The position numbers and the translations under genes were made by a program. Below the pieces are notes generated by a model that was given only the letters and a program-made list of their open reading frames with translations, did not search any database and was not told the DNA's origin. DNA of 64,000 bases from Planctomycetota bacterium (GTDB lineage Bacteria > Planctomycetota > UBA1135). How positions within the stretch are numbered: position 1 is the stretch's first letter; each line of letters begins with the position of its first letter. The stretch covers positions 144,785-208,784 of the forward strand of contig JASMMA010000001.1 in assembly GCA_030748415.1 (NCBI GenBank), read 5' to 3'. Shown here one piece after another: positions 25,747 through 34,467 of this stretch.

Positions 25747-27048
25747 ATGTCCCTCCGCGTTTTACTTGTTGGCTCTGGTGGTCGAGAGCACGCTCTCGCC
25801 TGGAAGCTTTCCCAATCCCCCCTTCTTGAGAAGATGTGGGCCGCCCCTGGCAACCCTGGCACTGCTCAATTTGCTGAAAATGTCCAGCTCGCAGCAGATG
25901 ATTTAGATGGCATTGTCCATTTTGCTCAATCGAACGACATTTCATTAGTGGTGATTGGACCAGAAGATCCCCTCGCATTGGGGTTGGCCGATCGCCTTGC
26001 TGAAGTTGGCATTCATTCATTTGGCCCCAATGCAGAGGCCGCAGAGATTGAATCTTCGAAGGCCTTTTGCAAAGAAGTTTTAGTTCGACACCGCATTCCA
26101 ACCGCAAGCTACCGCGTTTTTAAAGATTTGAATCCTGCGGTGAGTTATTTGGAAAGTGGGGCTCAGTTTCCACTCGTTGTCAAGGCTTCCGGGCTTGCCG
26201 CTGGGAAAGGGGTTTATATTTGCAACGATGCTTCAGAAGCTCGCGATGCCGTAAAGTTACTCCTAGAAGAGAAAAAGCATGGAAAGGCGGGGAGCGTCCT
26301 GCTGATGGAAGAATATCTGGAGGGCCCCGAGGCTTCTGTATTTGCCCTCACGGATGGCCGGACCATTATTCCTCTCGAATCTTGCCAAGACCATAAGCAA
26401 CTTCTGGATGGTGGGAAAGGTCCCAACACGGGTGGAATGGGGGCCATTTCGCCCAACCCACTGCTCAGCGAACGCGCTCGGGAACTAGTTGAGCGCCAGA
26501 TTCTTCTCCCAACCGTCCATGGCATGAACCATGAAGGGCGCCGATTCCGAGGAATTCTCTTTGCGGGCTTGAAGTTGACTCCTGCTGGTCCCAAAGTATT
26601 GGAATACAATGCGCGCTTTGGGGACCCAGAGTGCCAAATCCTCATGATGCGCCTCCAATCCGACCTTTTACCTCTCTTGCTGGGGTGTGCGAATGGTGAG
26701 TTGGAAGAACAAGAGGCACCCACCTGGGACCCACGACCCGCAGTGACTGTTGTTCTCGCATCCGGTGGCTATCCAGAAAGCTATCCCAAAGGGTTAGCCA
26801 TTTCTGGTCTCGAGAACCTTGAACTGGGTCCTGAACTTCAGGTCTTCCATGCAGGTACTGCTCTCTCTGAAGGCGGAGAACTCCAAACGGCTGGCGGGAG
26901 AGTCCTCGCTGTGACTGCTCTCGGTGACACCTTAAGCGAAGCTCGAAGTGTCGCTTATGCCGCCGCCGAACAAATCCACTTCGAAGGAAAAACTCTTCGA
27001 ACAGACATCGGCGCGGCAGGTGTTGTCGCATTGGAAAGTGTGCAATGA
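25747..27048 (+). CDS. purD: phosphoribosylamine-glycine ligase
   Basis: GAR synthetase catalyses the second step of purine synthesis, joining phosphoribosylamine and glycine with ATP. The true start is the ATG of MSLRVLLVGSGGREHALAWK, the family N-terminus; an upstream in-frame start adds 16 non-conserved residues. ATP-grasp features include the FGPNAEAAEIESSKAFCKEV region, KASGLAAGKGV, EEYLEGPEASVFAL, NTGGMGAISPNPLL, and metal ligands in LEYNARFGDPE. The 433-residue length is typical. Its stop overlaps the ATG of a fur-type regulator. purL and purQ lie 2.5 kb downstream on the other strand, so this is a loose purine neighbourhood rather than one operon. Confidence 0.95.
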   Translation: MSLRVLLVGSGGREHALAWKLSQSPLLEKMWAAPGNPGTAQFAENVQLAADDLDGIVHFAQSNDISLVVIGPEDPLALGLADRLAEVGIHSFGPNAEAAEIESSKAFCKEVLVRHRIPTASYRVFKDLNPAVSYLESGAQFPLVVKASGLAAGKGVYICNDASEARDAVKLLLEEKKHGKAGSVLLMEEYLEGPEASVFALTDGRTIIPLESCQDHKQLLDGGKGPNTGGMGAISPNPLLSERARELVERQILLPTVHGMNHEGRRFRGILFAGLKLTPAGPKVLEYNARFGDPECQILMMRLQSDLLPLLLGCANGELEEQEAPTWDPRPAVTVVLASGGYPESYPKGLAISGLENLELGPELQVFHAGTALSEGGELQTAGGRVLAVTALGDTLSEARSVAYAAAEQIHFEGKTLRTDIGAAGVVALESVQ

Positions 27049-27506
27049 AAGTTGAACTAGCACTCGAACGATTCGTCCTATTCCTCCGAGGGAAGGGGTT
27101 GCGCGTGACGACTCCTCGGCGGGAAGTCTTAACTTTGGCATGGGCAACCCATGAACATTTTGGTGCCGAAGACCTATACGCTTGGGCGAAAAACAGTGGT
27201 TCTTCTGCATCCCGTGCCACGGTTTATAGAACTCTTTCCCTTTTGGTTGAGGGAGGCTTCTTGGGTGTGTTGGACACCGGGAAAGGACATGCTCTTTACG
27301 AGCACATTCTTGGACACAAACACCACGACCATATGGTTTGTCTTCAGTGCCGATTGATTATCGAGTTTCGAGACGACCAGATTGAGCAACTCCAAGAAGA
27401 GGCTGCGTCTAAATATGGATTTGAACTGATGGGCCACTCCCTGACTTTAGAGGGCCATTGTTCAAGTTGCTCTCAAGAGGGCGAAAGCGCCGCCGACCCT
27501 TCTTAG
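27045..27506 (+). CDS. Fur-family metalloregulator
   Basis: This 153-residue repressor has a winged helix (about 15-85: GLRVTTPRREVLTLAW ... SRATVYRTLSLLVEGGFL) and a C-terminal metal-binding dimerisation domain. The latter carries HKHHDHMVCLQCRLIIEF (HHDH plus CxxC) and a second CxxC (HCSSCSQ). The family senses Fe, Zn, Mn or peroxide; two CxxC pairs indicate a structural zinc, but the regulatory metal is undetermined. It overlaps purD by 4 nt (ATGA), so it is probably co-expressed. It is convergent with a small lipoprotein gene (stop overlap 27503-27506), and a ChaN-like haem/iron protein lies beyond, which favours an iron-related role. Confidence 0.9.
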   Translation: MKVELALERFVLFLRGKGLRVTTPRREVLTLAWATHEHFGAEDLYAWAKNSGSSASRATVYRTLSLLVEGGFLGVLDTGKGHALYEHILGHKHHDHMVCLQCRLIIEFRDDQIEQLQEEAASKYGFELMGHSLTLEGHCSSCSQEGESAADPS

Positions 27507-27901
27507 AGTTCCAGTTCGCTTTCAACGCTTGCGGCTAAATCCTCAGCGAGGTCTCCGCGCGAACGAATGAGTTCACGCGCCCGGACTTTGAGATGGCAAA
27601 CATCTCGGTTATCGGCGACTTCCAGAACCTGCATGATGACATCGGCATCACCAACAGTAAATTCCAAGCGCCGGCTACCGCGAACGGCAACAACATCAAC
27701 TCCTCGGTTATGAGCAACCCGCTGGGCGGCGGCAAAAACGAGATCTGATTTGTAAGGCAGAATGATGGAGCCACTTTCGTCGCTGTTTTGGTCCATGGCC
27801 CAAGCGCCGACTGCGGCACCAGCGCCGACATAGACGAGGGGACAGGCGGGAAGAGCGAGAAGCGTGGCGAGAAACAGAGTAGGTAGAGTGAAAGCTTTCA
27901 T
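27503..27901 (-). CDS. small lipoprotein, DUF3568-like
   Basis: This 132-residue protein has a lipoprotein signal (MKAFTLPTLFLATLLALPAC, lipobox LPAC), then a glycine/alanine hydrophobic stretch (YVGAGAAVGAWAM). An alpha/beta domain follows (KSDLVFAAAQRVAHNRGVDV ... VGDADVIMQVLEVADN). The layout matches the DUF3568 family of short bacterial lipoproteins of unknown function. It should be anchored to the periplasmic face of a membrane. It follows the ChaN-like gene by 11 nt on the same strand, so the two are likely an operon. Its stop interlocks with that of the convergent fur gene. Confidence 0.75.
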   Translation of the reverse strand: MKAFTLPTLFLATLLALPACPLVYVGAGAAVGAWAMDQNSDESGSIILPYKSDLVFAAAQRVAHNRGVDVVAVRGSRRLEFTVGDADVIMQVLEVADNRDVCHLKVRARELIRSRGDLAEDLAASVESELEL

Positions 27902-27912
27902 GGCACAACCGA

Positions 27913-29331
27913 TTAGGCTGCGCGCATATTAGCGATAAGGGAAGGCCAATCAAAGCCTGCCCATTCGTCATTCAAGATTTCGATTAAGGATTGATGGTCC
28001 AGGCGACCTTCTTGGACCAGAAAAGCCCCCAAATGCCCGCCAAAGTGCTCTGTGGCCAGAATTCGGCGAGTTGGTTCCATAAAGGGTGTGCTTCCTGTTG
28101 CCCAGGCATTTAAGGTTGATGACCATCCAAGACCCCATTTCTTATTGGAGCCAGGAAAAAGCCGATTCCCCGTTTCCTCCAGAGATGTTTCACGAAGGAA
28201 GGGGTTCAGGAATCGTGCCCAAACTCGCCGAAAGGCTCGCGCCACGAGCCTAGACTCAGGGTCAGCCTTTTGGGAAAGAGGGTGTTCAGTGAGTAGGCAA
28301 TGCCCTGCCGCTTCAGCGAGAGAGTTCAGCATGGGATGACTCGGGGTCCAAATTGCTGGGAAGTGTGGGTGGACCACCATTTGAAGTGGAGGAGTGTCTT
28401 CTGAATACGCGAGCCGCTCCATGTCCGGTAAGGTGGACCAAAATGCCGCCCACTGATCTGCAGGCCATACCGATGGTGGTTGAATGGGTGTTGGAAGTGA
28501 TAAACATCCGGCGAAGCCATTGGCTAGTTTTTCAACCATCTCCTCCGCAATTTCCGCACATAATTCAAAATCATCTTTAGGGGCGTCTTGAAGTTCACTT
28601 GCCCATTGAGCGAGTGGGGGAGTGTGGAGCCAAGCCCAATGGCCGGAGCTCAATTTCACAACTTGCTCTTCACCAGGCCGTCCAGCCTTTTCCCATATGG
28701 GTTCGGGAGATTGATGCAATACGGCTGGATTGCCTCCTGCTTGGCGGATAGATTCAGGCAAGTGTGAGTCGGCAAGGTGCCAATTCCCAAAAAATAGAAG
28801 CCACCGGTGGTTTGGATAAGTGCTTCGAAGTTGTGCCCACTGTTTTGCGGCGGCGGAATCCCGGGCTCCAGGGGAGTCATCAACCCAGGCACCAGCAACA
28901 ATTCCGTTTCGTGCGGCCGCCGCCCGGAGTGTGTTCTCATAAACTTCGCCCGCTGGCATTCCGTTGACCAGCCGGAACCGAGAGTTGTTGAGGACTTCTT
29001 TTGCCGTTCCTTGGAAGTGAGCGGGCAGTAACTCTAGAAGGATGGCAGGAGATTCGCCCGCGGGCATATTTCGGACTAGGGTCCCAAGGGATCGTCTCGG
29101 CCGTCGAAGTGAATGGAAATCCCCAACCAGAACGGGATCCGCAGCAAGGAGGGCTTGCGTGAGTTCAGATGCCGTCGCGGCCTTTAGGGGTGCCTCGAAT
29201 GTTCTCAGCCAATCCCGGCGATAACCGCGAAGTTGACGAGATAAGGGAGGGGTTTGCTCCGACCAGTAGGATCGCAGGCTTTCTTCCAGTTGACGAATAT
29301 CCTGGATGAGGCGGCGTGAGGGTGATTGCAC
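27913..29331 (-). CDS. ChaN-like haem-binding-uptake Tiki-superfamily protein
   Basis: This 472-residue protein uses a GTG start (MQSPSRRLIQDIRQLEESL). The Tiki/ChaN signature is readable: VLVGDFHSLRRPRRSLGTLV (the GDxH strand, about residue 75), LLELLP, GIVAGAWVDDSPGARD and LLFFGNWHLADSHLP. ChaN binds haem and is implicated in iron uptake; related TIKI proteins are metalloproteases, so either iron binding or hydrolysis is possible. No signal peptide is evident, unlike lipoprotein ChaN. The C-terminal ~180 residues are a separate helical domain unlike ChaN. It sits upstream of the DUF3568-like lipoprotein and near fur, consistent with iron or haem handling. Confidence 0.7.
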   Translation of the reverse strand: MQSPSRRLIQDIRQLEESLRSYWSEQTPPLSRQLRGYRRDWLRTFEAPLKAATASELTQALLAADPVLVGDFHSLRRPRRSLGTLVRNMPAGESPAILLELLPAHFQGTAKEVLNNSRFRLVNGMPAGEVYENTLRAAAARNGIVAGAWVDDSPGARDSAAAKQWAQLRSTYPNHRWLLFFGNWHLADSHLPESIRQAGGNPAVLHQSPEPIWEKAGRPGEEQVVKLSSGHWAWLHTPPLAQWASELQDAPKDDFELCAEIAEEMVEKLANGFAGCLSLPTPIQPPSVWPADQWAAFWSTLPDMERLAYSEDTPPLQMVVHPHFPAIWTPSHPMLNSLAEAAGHCLLTEHPLSQKADPESRLVARAFRRVWARFLNPFLRETSLEETGNRLFPGSNKKWGLGWSSTLNAWATGSTPFMEPTRRILATEHFGGHLGAFLVQEGRLDHQSLIEILNDEWAGFDWPSLIANMRAA

Positions 29332-29382
29332 CTTCTTTCATCGGTGAAAAAGGGGGATTTCTTGAGGGAGGGCCTCCCCTTG

Positions 29383-29546
29383 GACACTGACACAATCGGC
29401 TGGGTCACCCCCTTCCCTAAGAGCTGGAATACAAAAGAGTTCCAAGAGAAAAGATAGTCAGGCCTAGGCTATGGGGAAGAATGGCTCTAAGTTCTTTGTT
29501 GGAAAAGTGGTAGGAGGGATGTGACCCAGCCGATTGTGTCAGCGTC
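29383..29546. mobile_element. miniature inverted-repeat element (MITE-like), copy 2
   Basis: This 164-nt element has near-perfect inverted ends. Both ends contain the identical 22-base block starting CTGACACAATCGG and ending GGGTCAC, with two mismatches outside it. The middle is partly palindromic (AGGCCTAGGCT), and some interior phrases match copy 1 at 19639-19805. It begins directly after the TAA stop of purQ (29547-29549 on plus) and ends 51 nt before the ChaN-like gene, so it fills most of the 215-nt gap. It might serve as the purQ terminator. No target duplication or transposase gene was found. Confidence 0.7.
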
Positions 29547-30338
29547 TTAGGGGCTTTTTTGCTTTTCAAGAGCGTAGGGCGCCAGAAACGCCCTAAAAAA
29601 CTCCAAGCCTTCGCCCCCGTTACCCCATTCCCCCGCGCCTCTGTCAGGAAGGTGCAATGCAGACAGATTCCTCTCTGGATGAGGCATCAAGCCCAAAATT
29701 CGGCCGCTCGGAGAAGCGAGGCCCGCAATCGCGTCTAGGCTTCCATTGGGACAGGCGGGGTAGTCCATGGTCGGTGACCCGGAGTCGTCGGCATAGCGAA
29801 ACGCAATACAACCTGCCTCTTCAAGTTTGGCAAGGGCTTCAGTTGGGTTTGCCACTACCAATCGGCCCTCAGCGTGGGCGGAGGGGGCAGGAAGAATCGT
29901 TCCCAAGGGCATAAGCCGAGAGGCACCAGCCTCAGCTCGGAGTCGAGTCCAACGGCATTCAAATCGATGGGTGCGGTTCCAGGTCAACGAAGTCCGAAGC
30001 CCTTCCACACCTGGGAGCAGACCAGCTTTGACCAGGATTTGGAACCCATTACAGGTTCCAAAAATACTCCCACCTCGGTCATGAAGGGCAAGCAATTCAC
30101 TTCCCAAAAATTTCTCAACCTCAATGGCAAGAATCTTGCCTGCGCCTAGGTCATCGCCATAAGTGAACCCACCAGGGATTGAGAAGACATCACAACTTTG
30201 GATTTTGGACGGCTCTTTCATCAGTTGCCGAATATGCACCTGCTCGACTGAAGCACCGGCCTCTTTCCATGCAAATGCAAGTTCCCGATCGCAGTTAACG
30301 CCAGCAGCAAAAAGTTGAAGAACGCGAGGGCGGGTCAT
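29547..30338 (-). CDS. purQ: phosphoribosylformylglycinamidine synthase subunit I (glutaminase)
   Basis: The glutamine amidotransferase subunit of FGAM synthase supplies ammonia to PurL. The class I amidotransferase triad is visible: the nucleophile in SIFGTCNGFQIL and the His/Glu pair in GLMPHPERN. The N-terminal oxyanion strand is FSIPGGFTYGDDLGAGK. The 263-residue length is slightly long for a stand-alone PurQ (~225-235) but normal for the clade with larger PurL. Its ATG overlaps the purL stop by 4 nt, so the two are translationally coupled in purL-purQ order. The stop codon abuts the miniature inverted-repeat element. Confidence 0.95.
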   Translation of the reverse strand: MTRPRVLQLFAAGVNCDRELAFAWKEAGASVEQVHIRQLMKEPSKIQSCDVFSIPGGFTYGDDLGAGKILAIEVEKFLGSELLALHDRGGSIFGTCNGFQILVKAGLLPGVEGLRTSLTWNRTHRFECRWTRLRAEAGASRLMPLGTILPAPSAHAEGRLVVANPTEALAKLEEAGCIAFRYADDSGSPTMDYPACPNGSLDAIAGLASPSGRILGLMPHPERNLSALHLPDRGAGEWGNGGEGLEFFRAFLAPYALEKQKSP

Positions 30339-33214
30339 TGGACAGTATTCGCTTGGAGGATGGCCGAAGTTTGAACCGAGAAAAGCAAAGAACTCTCAAA
30401 GCAAACATCCAATTGAGGCTGGGGGAGTACTTCTCCAATCGGAGAGCAAGGTGAACCATGAAAGAAGCTCAAGAATTCATCCAGTCGGTCCGGAGGAACT
30501 TCGCAAAGGAAACGGGTAGGGGTTTCGGAGAAAAGACGAGCTGCTACAGGGAGGCCTGGGTCGCAGGAGACCTTGGAAAGTTCTAGTCGGGCACCCAGCT
30601 TCGAGCCCATCGCCATTTCGGCTGCAGCGATTCCTAGTCCACCTTCGCACAGGTCATGGCAGGCAACAACAGAGCCCGATTGAATTGCCTCGTACATGCG
30701 GGAGAAGTTATCCGAAGCGGTCGCAAAATCTGGGCGAGGGGTTTTGGAATCGGAAAGACCTAAAAGATCTGATGCAACGGAAGCGCCTGCATCTGGGCAG
30801 GTCCATCCAACAAGAACCAAAACATTACCGGCAGCCTTAAGAGGGGTCGTGGTCGTGCAATCACAATCAAAGACAGGCGCGACTGCAGTACAAAGCAAAG
30901 TCGGTGGAATTGGGTGCTCAATCCCATCTACGCGGTATTCATTGTTGAGGGAATCCTTTCCACTAATGAAGGGCGCCCCATAGGCCAAGGAAGCTTCATA
31001 GCAGGCTTCCGCCGCGAGAACAAGCGAGCCAAAGCGATCAGGTTTCCGGCAATCACCCCAGCAAAAGTTGTCCAAGATTGCAGTTTGGTGGGGGGTCCCA
31101 CCAGCAGCGACCACATTCCGAATAGCCTCATCAATTGCGCAAGCAGCACCTGCCCACGGGTCTAATTCAGAAATCCGTGGAGCAATTCCGCAACCCAATG
31201 CAACGCCTTCGGGGCGTGAAAGATTTGGCTTCAAAACGGTGCCGTCGCCAGGACCGTGACCATTAAAACCCTGGTAGGGCTTGACGACTGTTCCACCTTG
31301 AACTTCGTGGTCGTACTGTCGGACAACCCACTCCTTGCTCGCAACCGAAGAGTGGGCGAGGGCATCCATGAGCAATGACTCTAGATTTGTTTCTGTTGGC
31401 CACGGAGTGGGATTGGACGGCGGAGATAGAGATTCAGCGCGACGGATGGGTTGAGGAACTCCACCATGTAGGAACTCCATTGGAAGGTCACACACCTCTT
31501 CGCCATGCCAGGTCAATCGAAGGCGTTGCGAGTCCGTGAAATTTCCAAGGTTCACCATTTCAACATCATGCTCAATGCATAAGCATTCAAAGGCGGACAA
31601 GTTCTTTGGTGGAATCCCTAAAACCATGCGTTCTTGGGCTTCAGAAATCCAAACTTCCCAGTAGGCGAGCCCTGGATATTTCAGTGGGGCATTCGCTAAC
31701 TCAACATCGGCGCCGCAATCCTCGCCCATTTCTCCAACGGCTGAGGAAAATCCACCAGCGCCGCAGTCCGTTAAGGCGGTAAAGAGCTTTTGGTCCCGTG
31801 CGAGCATGAGAACATCCAATACTTTTTTCTCCGTAATCGGGTCGCCAATCTGAACGGCTGCCGCGTCTAATGTTTCGGATTCTTCATGCAAAGCTTCGGA
31901 TGAAAAAGTTGCTCCGTGGACTCCGTCGCGCCCTGTTCGCCCTCCGATGGCAACGATGGCATCGCCAGGCTGGGCTGCTTTTTCTACAAAGTCCCTTGGA
32001 ATTTCTCCCACACACCCTGCAAAAACAAGGGGATTAGCGACATAGCCAGGGTGCCGAATGACAGTCCCTGAAACCGTAGGGATTCCCATTCGGTTTCCGT
32101 AGTCTCGAACGCCGGCAATGACTCCATCAAGAATCCGGTCTGGATGCATGGTGCCGGCCGGCAAATCCTTTCGAGAAATGCTGGACTCGCCTACGCAAAA
32201 GACATCAGTTGCCGCAAAGGGGCGGGCACCAAGTCCCGTTCCAAGGATGTCTCGAATCACTCCGCCGATCCCTGTGCCAGCGCCGCCATAAGGGTCCAAA
32301 GCGCTTGGGTGATTATGAGTCTCTACCTTAATGGCGATTCCATTATCTTCTGTAAGGGCAATGACTCCGGCATTGTCTTTGAAAACGGACCAGCACCATT
32401 CCGGTGACAGTTTCATTGTCGCAGCAAAAACAGTTTCTTTTAAGAGGTTCGAATAAGTGCGAGTCTTTTCTCCATCTACAAACAATTCCACAGGACCTGT
32501 GAGCGTTTTATGTTTGCAATGTTCAGACCAAGTTTGCGCAAGAGTTTCCAGTTCAACATCAGAGGGGTCGCGCCCCTCCGTTTTGTAGAAAGCTTGAATG
32601 GCCTTCATTTCATCGAGGGTGAGGGCAAGGCTCATTTCCCGAGAAACATTTTCCAAATCAGAATCCCCTAATTTCAAAATAGGGATATCTCTGCGGGCTG
32701 ATGGCCGCTCTTCTTGAGATGAATGCAAAGTGAGGGGGTCTGTGCCAAGCGTGGCCGTTTCAATAACGAGGTTTGCTAATGCGCGGCTACCTCTTTCAAG
32801 AAAGTCCGAAGGTGCGGAGCCGTCCTGAAGCCGGAATGCTCGATAAGTTTCTATTGCATCGTCTGTTGAAAGAGGAATATCCAGGAGCCCCAATGCGTGA
32901 GTGGCCGATTGCCCCTCAGGGTCGGAAACGCCAGGGTGCCGGCGAACCATTAAACGAGATGCGCCATTGGGTGGCACCTCGCCCGGTGCAAAAACGGAGG
33001 GAGATTCGGTCACAGAGTCCGCAAGGAGCTGGGTTGCCACTTGGCGAACTTCCTTCTCCGAAAGGTGAGGTGGAAGGAGGAACCCCCTAATGCTCCGAAT
33101 TTCAGATTCGAGCACCATGCCCCGTTCACGGAGGGCTTCGCCAGCAGCGAGCCCTACGGGGTCATGTCGCCCTTCTTGGAGCTCCAGTTCAATTCGCCAA
33201 GCGCCATTTGCCAT
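30335..33214 (-). CDS. purL: phosphoribosylformylglycinamidine synthase subunit II with N-terminal PurS-like domain
   Basis: This synthetase converts FGAR, ATP and ammonia to FGAM. The start is ATG of MANGAWRIELELQEGRHDPV, preceded by AAGG at a good distance; a TTG 20 codons upstream is rejected. Residues 1-85 look like a fused PurS half (EGRHDPVGLAAGEAL). The PurL core has TWSEHCKHKT, KVETHNHPSALDPYGGAGTG and the second AIRS repeat with SGKDSLNNEY. At 959 residues it lies between small PurL (~740) and large fused PurL (~1290). The glutaminase is the separate purQ downstream, so the complex would need only two chains instead of PurS/Q/L. Confidence 0.9.
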   Translation of the reverse strand: MANGAWRIELELQEGRHDPVGLAAGEALRERGMVLESEIRSIRGFLLPPHLSEKEVRQVATQLLADSVTESPSVFAPGEVPPNGASRLMVRRHPGVSDPEGQSATHALGLLDIPLSTDDAIETYRAFRLQDGSAPSDFLERGSRALANLVIETATLGTDPLTLHSSQEERPSARRDIPILKLGDSDLENVSREMSLALTLDEMKAIQAFYKTEGRDPSDVELETLAQTWSEHCKHKTLTGPVELFVDGEKTRTYSNLLKETVFAATMKLSPEWCWSVFKDNAGVIALTEDNGIAIKVETHNHPSALDPYGGAGTGIGGVIRDILGTGLGARPFAATDVFCVGESSISRKDLPAGTMHPDRILDGVIAGVRDYGNRMGIPTVSGTVIRHPGYVANPLVFAGCVGEIPRDFVEKAAQPGDAIVAIGGRTGRDGVHGATFSSEALHEESETLDAAAVQIGDPITEKKVLDVLMLARDQKLFTALTDCGAGGFSSAVGEMGEDCGADVELANAPLKYPGLAYWEVWISEAQERMVLGIPPKNLSAFECLCIEHDVEMVNLGNFTDSQRLRLTWHGEEVCDLPMEFLHGGVPQPIRRAESLSPPSNPTPWPTETNLESLLMDALAHSSVASKEWVVRQYDHEVQGGTVVKPYQGFNGHGPGDGTVLKPNLSRPEGVALGCGIAPRISELDPWAGAACAIDEAIRNVVAAGGTPHQTAILDNFCWGDCRKPDRFGSLVLAAEACYEASLAYGAPFISGKDSLNNEYRVDGIEHPIPPTLLCTAVAPVFDCDCTTTTPLKAAGNVLVLVGWTCPDAGASVASDLLGLSDSKTPRPDFATASDNFSRMYEAIQSGSVVACHDLCEGGLGIAAAEMAMGSKLGARLELSKVSCDPGLPVAARLFSETPTRFLCEVPPDRLDEFLSFFHGSPCSPIGEVLPQPQLDVCFESSLLFSVQTSAILQANTVQ

Positions 33215-33288
33215 TTCATTACCTTGTTCAGGTGTTAGGGAGGGTATCCTAAGGGGGAGAGGGGCCTGCTCCAAGCCCTTGACCCACC

Positions 33289-34398
33289 ATGGCCAGCCAA
33301 AAGAAAAAAAAGTCCGCGGAAACCTCCAACATCTTGCCTTTCGAGAAGCCTCTTGAAGAAGTGCGGAGCCGCCTGGAGGAACTGGAAGCCCTTGCAGGAA
33401 AGACCAGCCAAGATTTGGGTGAAGAGCTGGAGTTCTATCGTGACCGGCTAAACCGACTCACCAAAGAAGTCTATTCCGACATCACCCCCTGGAATCGCGT
33501 TCAAGTAGCGCGGCACCCTGACCGCCCTCTTGTCTCGGATTTTATCGATCACTGCTGCGAGAACTGGGTTGAGCTTCATGGAGACGGGAGTTTCGCTGAT
33601 GACCGCGCAATTGTCACGGGGCTTGCGACATTGGGCACCCAACGCGTATTGCTCGTTGGGCACAGAAAGGGGCGGGATACCAAAGGCCGGATGGCCTGCA
33701 ACTTCGGCTCAGCCCATCCCGAGGGTTACCGAAAGGCGCTCCAAAAAATGCGTCTTGCAGAACATATGGGATTGCCAATTGTGTGCCTCATCAACACTCC
33801 TGGTGCTTATCCCGGTGTTGCCGCGGAGGAACGAGGCCAAGCTCGCGCAATTGCTGAAAATATCCGAGACATGTTCGCCTTAAAGGTACCCGTTGTGGCC
33901 GTTATCTTGGGCGAAGGTGGCTCAGGCGGTGCCCTCGGTATTGCCGTTGCTGATCGCGTAGGCATGATGGAGAATTCTTGGTACAGCGTGATTTCTCCTG
34001 AGGGGTGTGCATCCATTCTTTGGCACAGCGCAGATGGGCGAGAGAAGGCTGCTGAGGCTCTGCAATTAACATCTGAACCATTGTTGCGCCTTGGAATTGT
34101 AGATAAAGCCATTACAGAGCCTTCCGGGGGCGCGCACCGCGACCCTGAGGGCGCCCTAGAGGAATTAAAAGAACAAATCCTTTTCTGGTTGGATGAACTG
34201 CTCGCCTTGCCACCAGAGCAGTTGTTAGAGGAACGCCACCTCAAATTCAGGAATATGACCCGCTCTATTTCGGTATTGGAAACAGCCATGAATCCTGCTC
34301 AAACGGGCCACGAAGAACCCTTGCCGGATCCTTTCTCTGCTTCCGAAAGAAGGGCTGCCTCCCTGGAACCTACCCAAGAGCCAGATTCTGAGGCCTGA
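33289..34398 (+). CDS. accA: acetyl-CoA carboxylase carboxyltransferase subunit alpha
   Basis: AccA with AccD transfers the carboxyl group from biotin to acetyl-CoA, the first step of fatty acid synthesis. The 369-residue protein has a Lys-rich start (MASQKKKKS), the usual helical N-terminal region and the crotonase-like core: HGDGSFADDRAIVTGLATLG, GRMACNFGSAHPEGYRKALQ, NTPGAYPGVAAEERGQARAI, LGEGGSGGALGI and SVISPEGCASILW. The C-terminal tail (about 330-369) is acidic and variable. It is slightly longer than Escherichia AccA (319) because of both ends. No accD is nearby. It is divergent from purL and 70 nt upstream of the ECF sigma gene. Confidence 0.95.
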   Translation: MASQKKKKSAETSNILPFEKPLEEVRSRLEELEALAGKTSQDLGEELEFYRDRLNRLTKEVYSDITPWNRVQVARHPDRPLVSDFIDHCCENWVELHGDGSFADDRAIVTGLATLGTQRVLLVGHRKGRDTKGRMACNFGSAHPEGYRKALQKMRLAEHMGLPIVCLINTPGAYPGVAAEERGQARAIAENIRDMFALKVPVVAVILGEGGSGGALGIAVADRVGMMENSWYSVISPEGCASILWHSADGREKAAEALQLTSEPLLRLGIVDKAITEPSGGAHRDPEGALEELKEQILFWLDELLALPPEQLLEERHLKFRNMTRSISVLETAMNPAQTGHEEPLPDPFSASERRAASLEPTQEPDSEA

Positions 34399-34467
34399 TC
34401 TGTGGCAGGCAAACCCCCAAAACCCCCCAACGATGGCCCTCCCACGCCCGTAGAGGAGGGCACAGAC

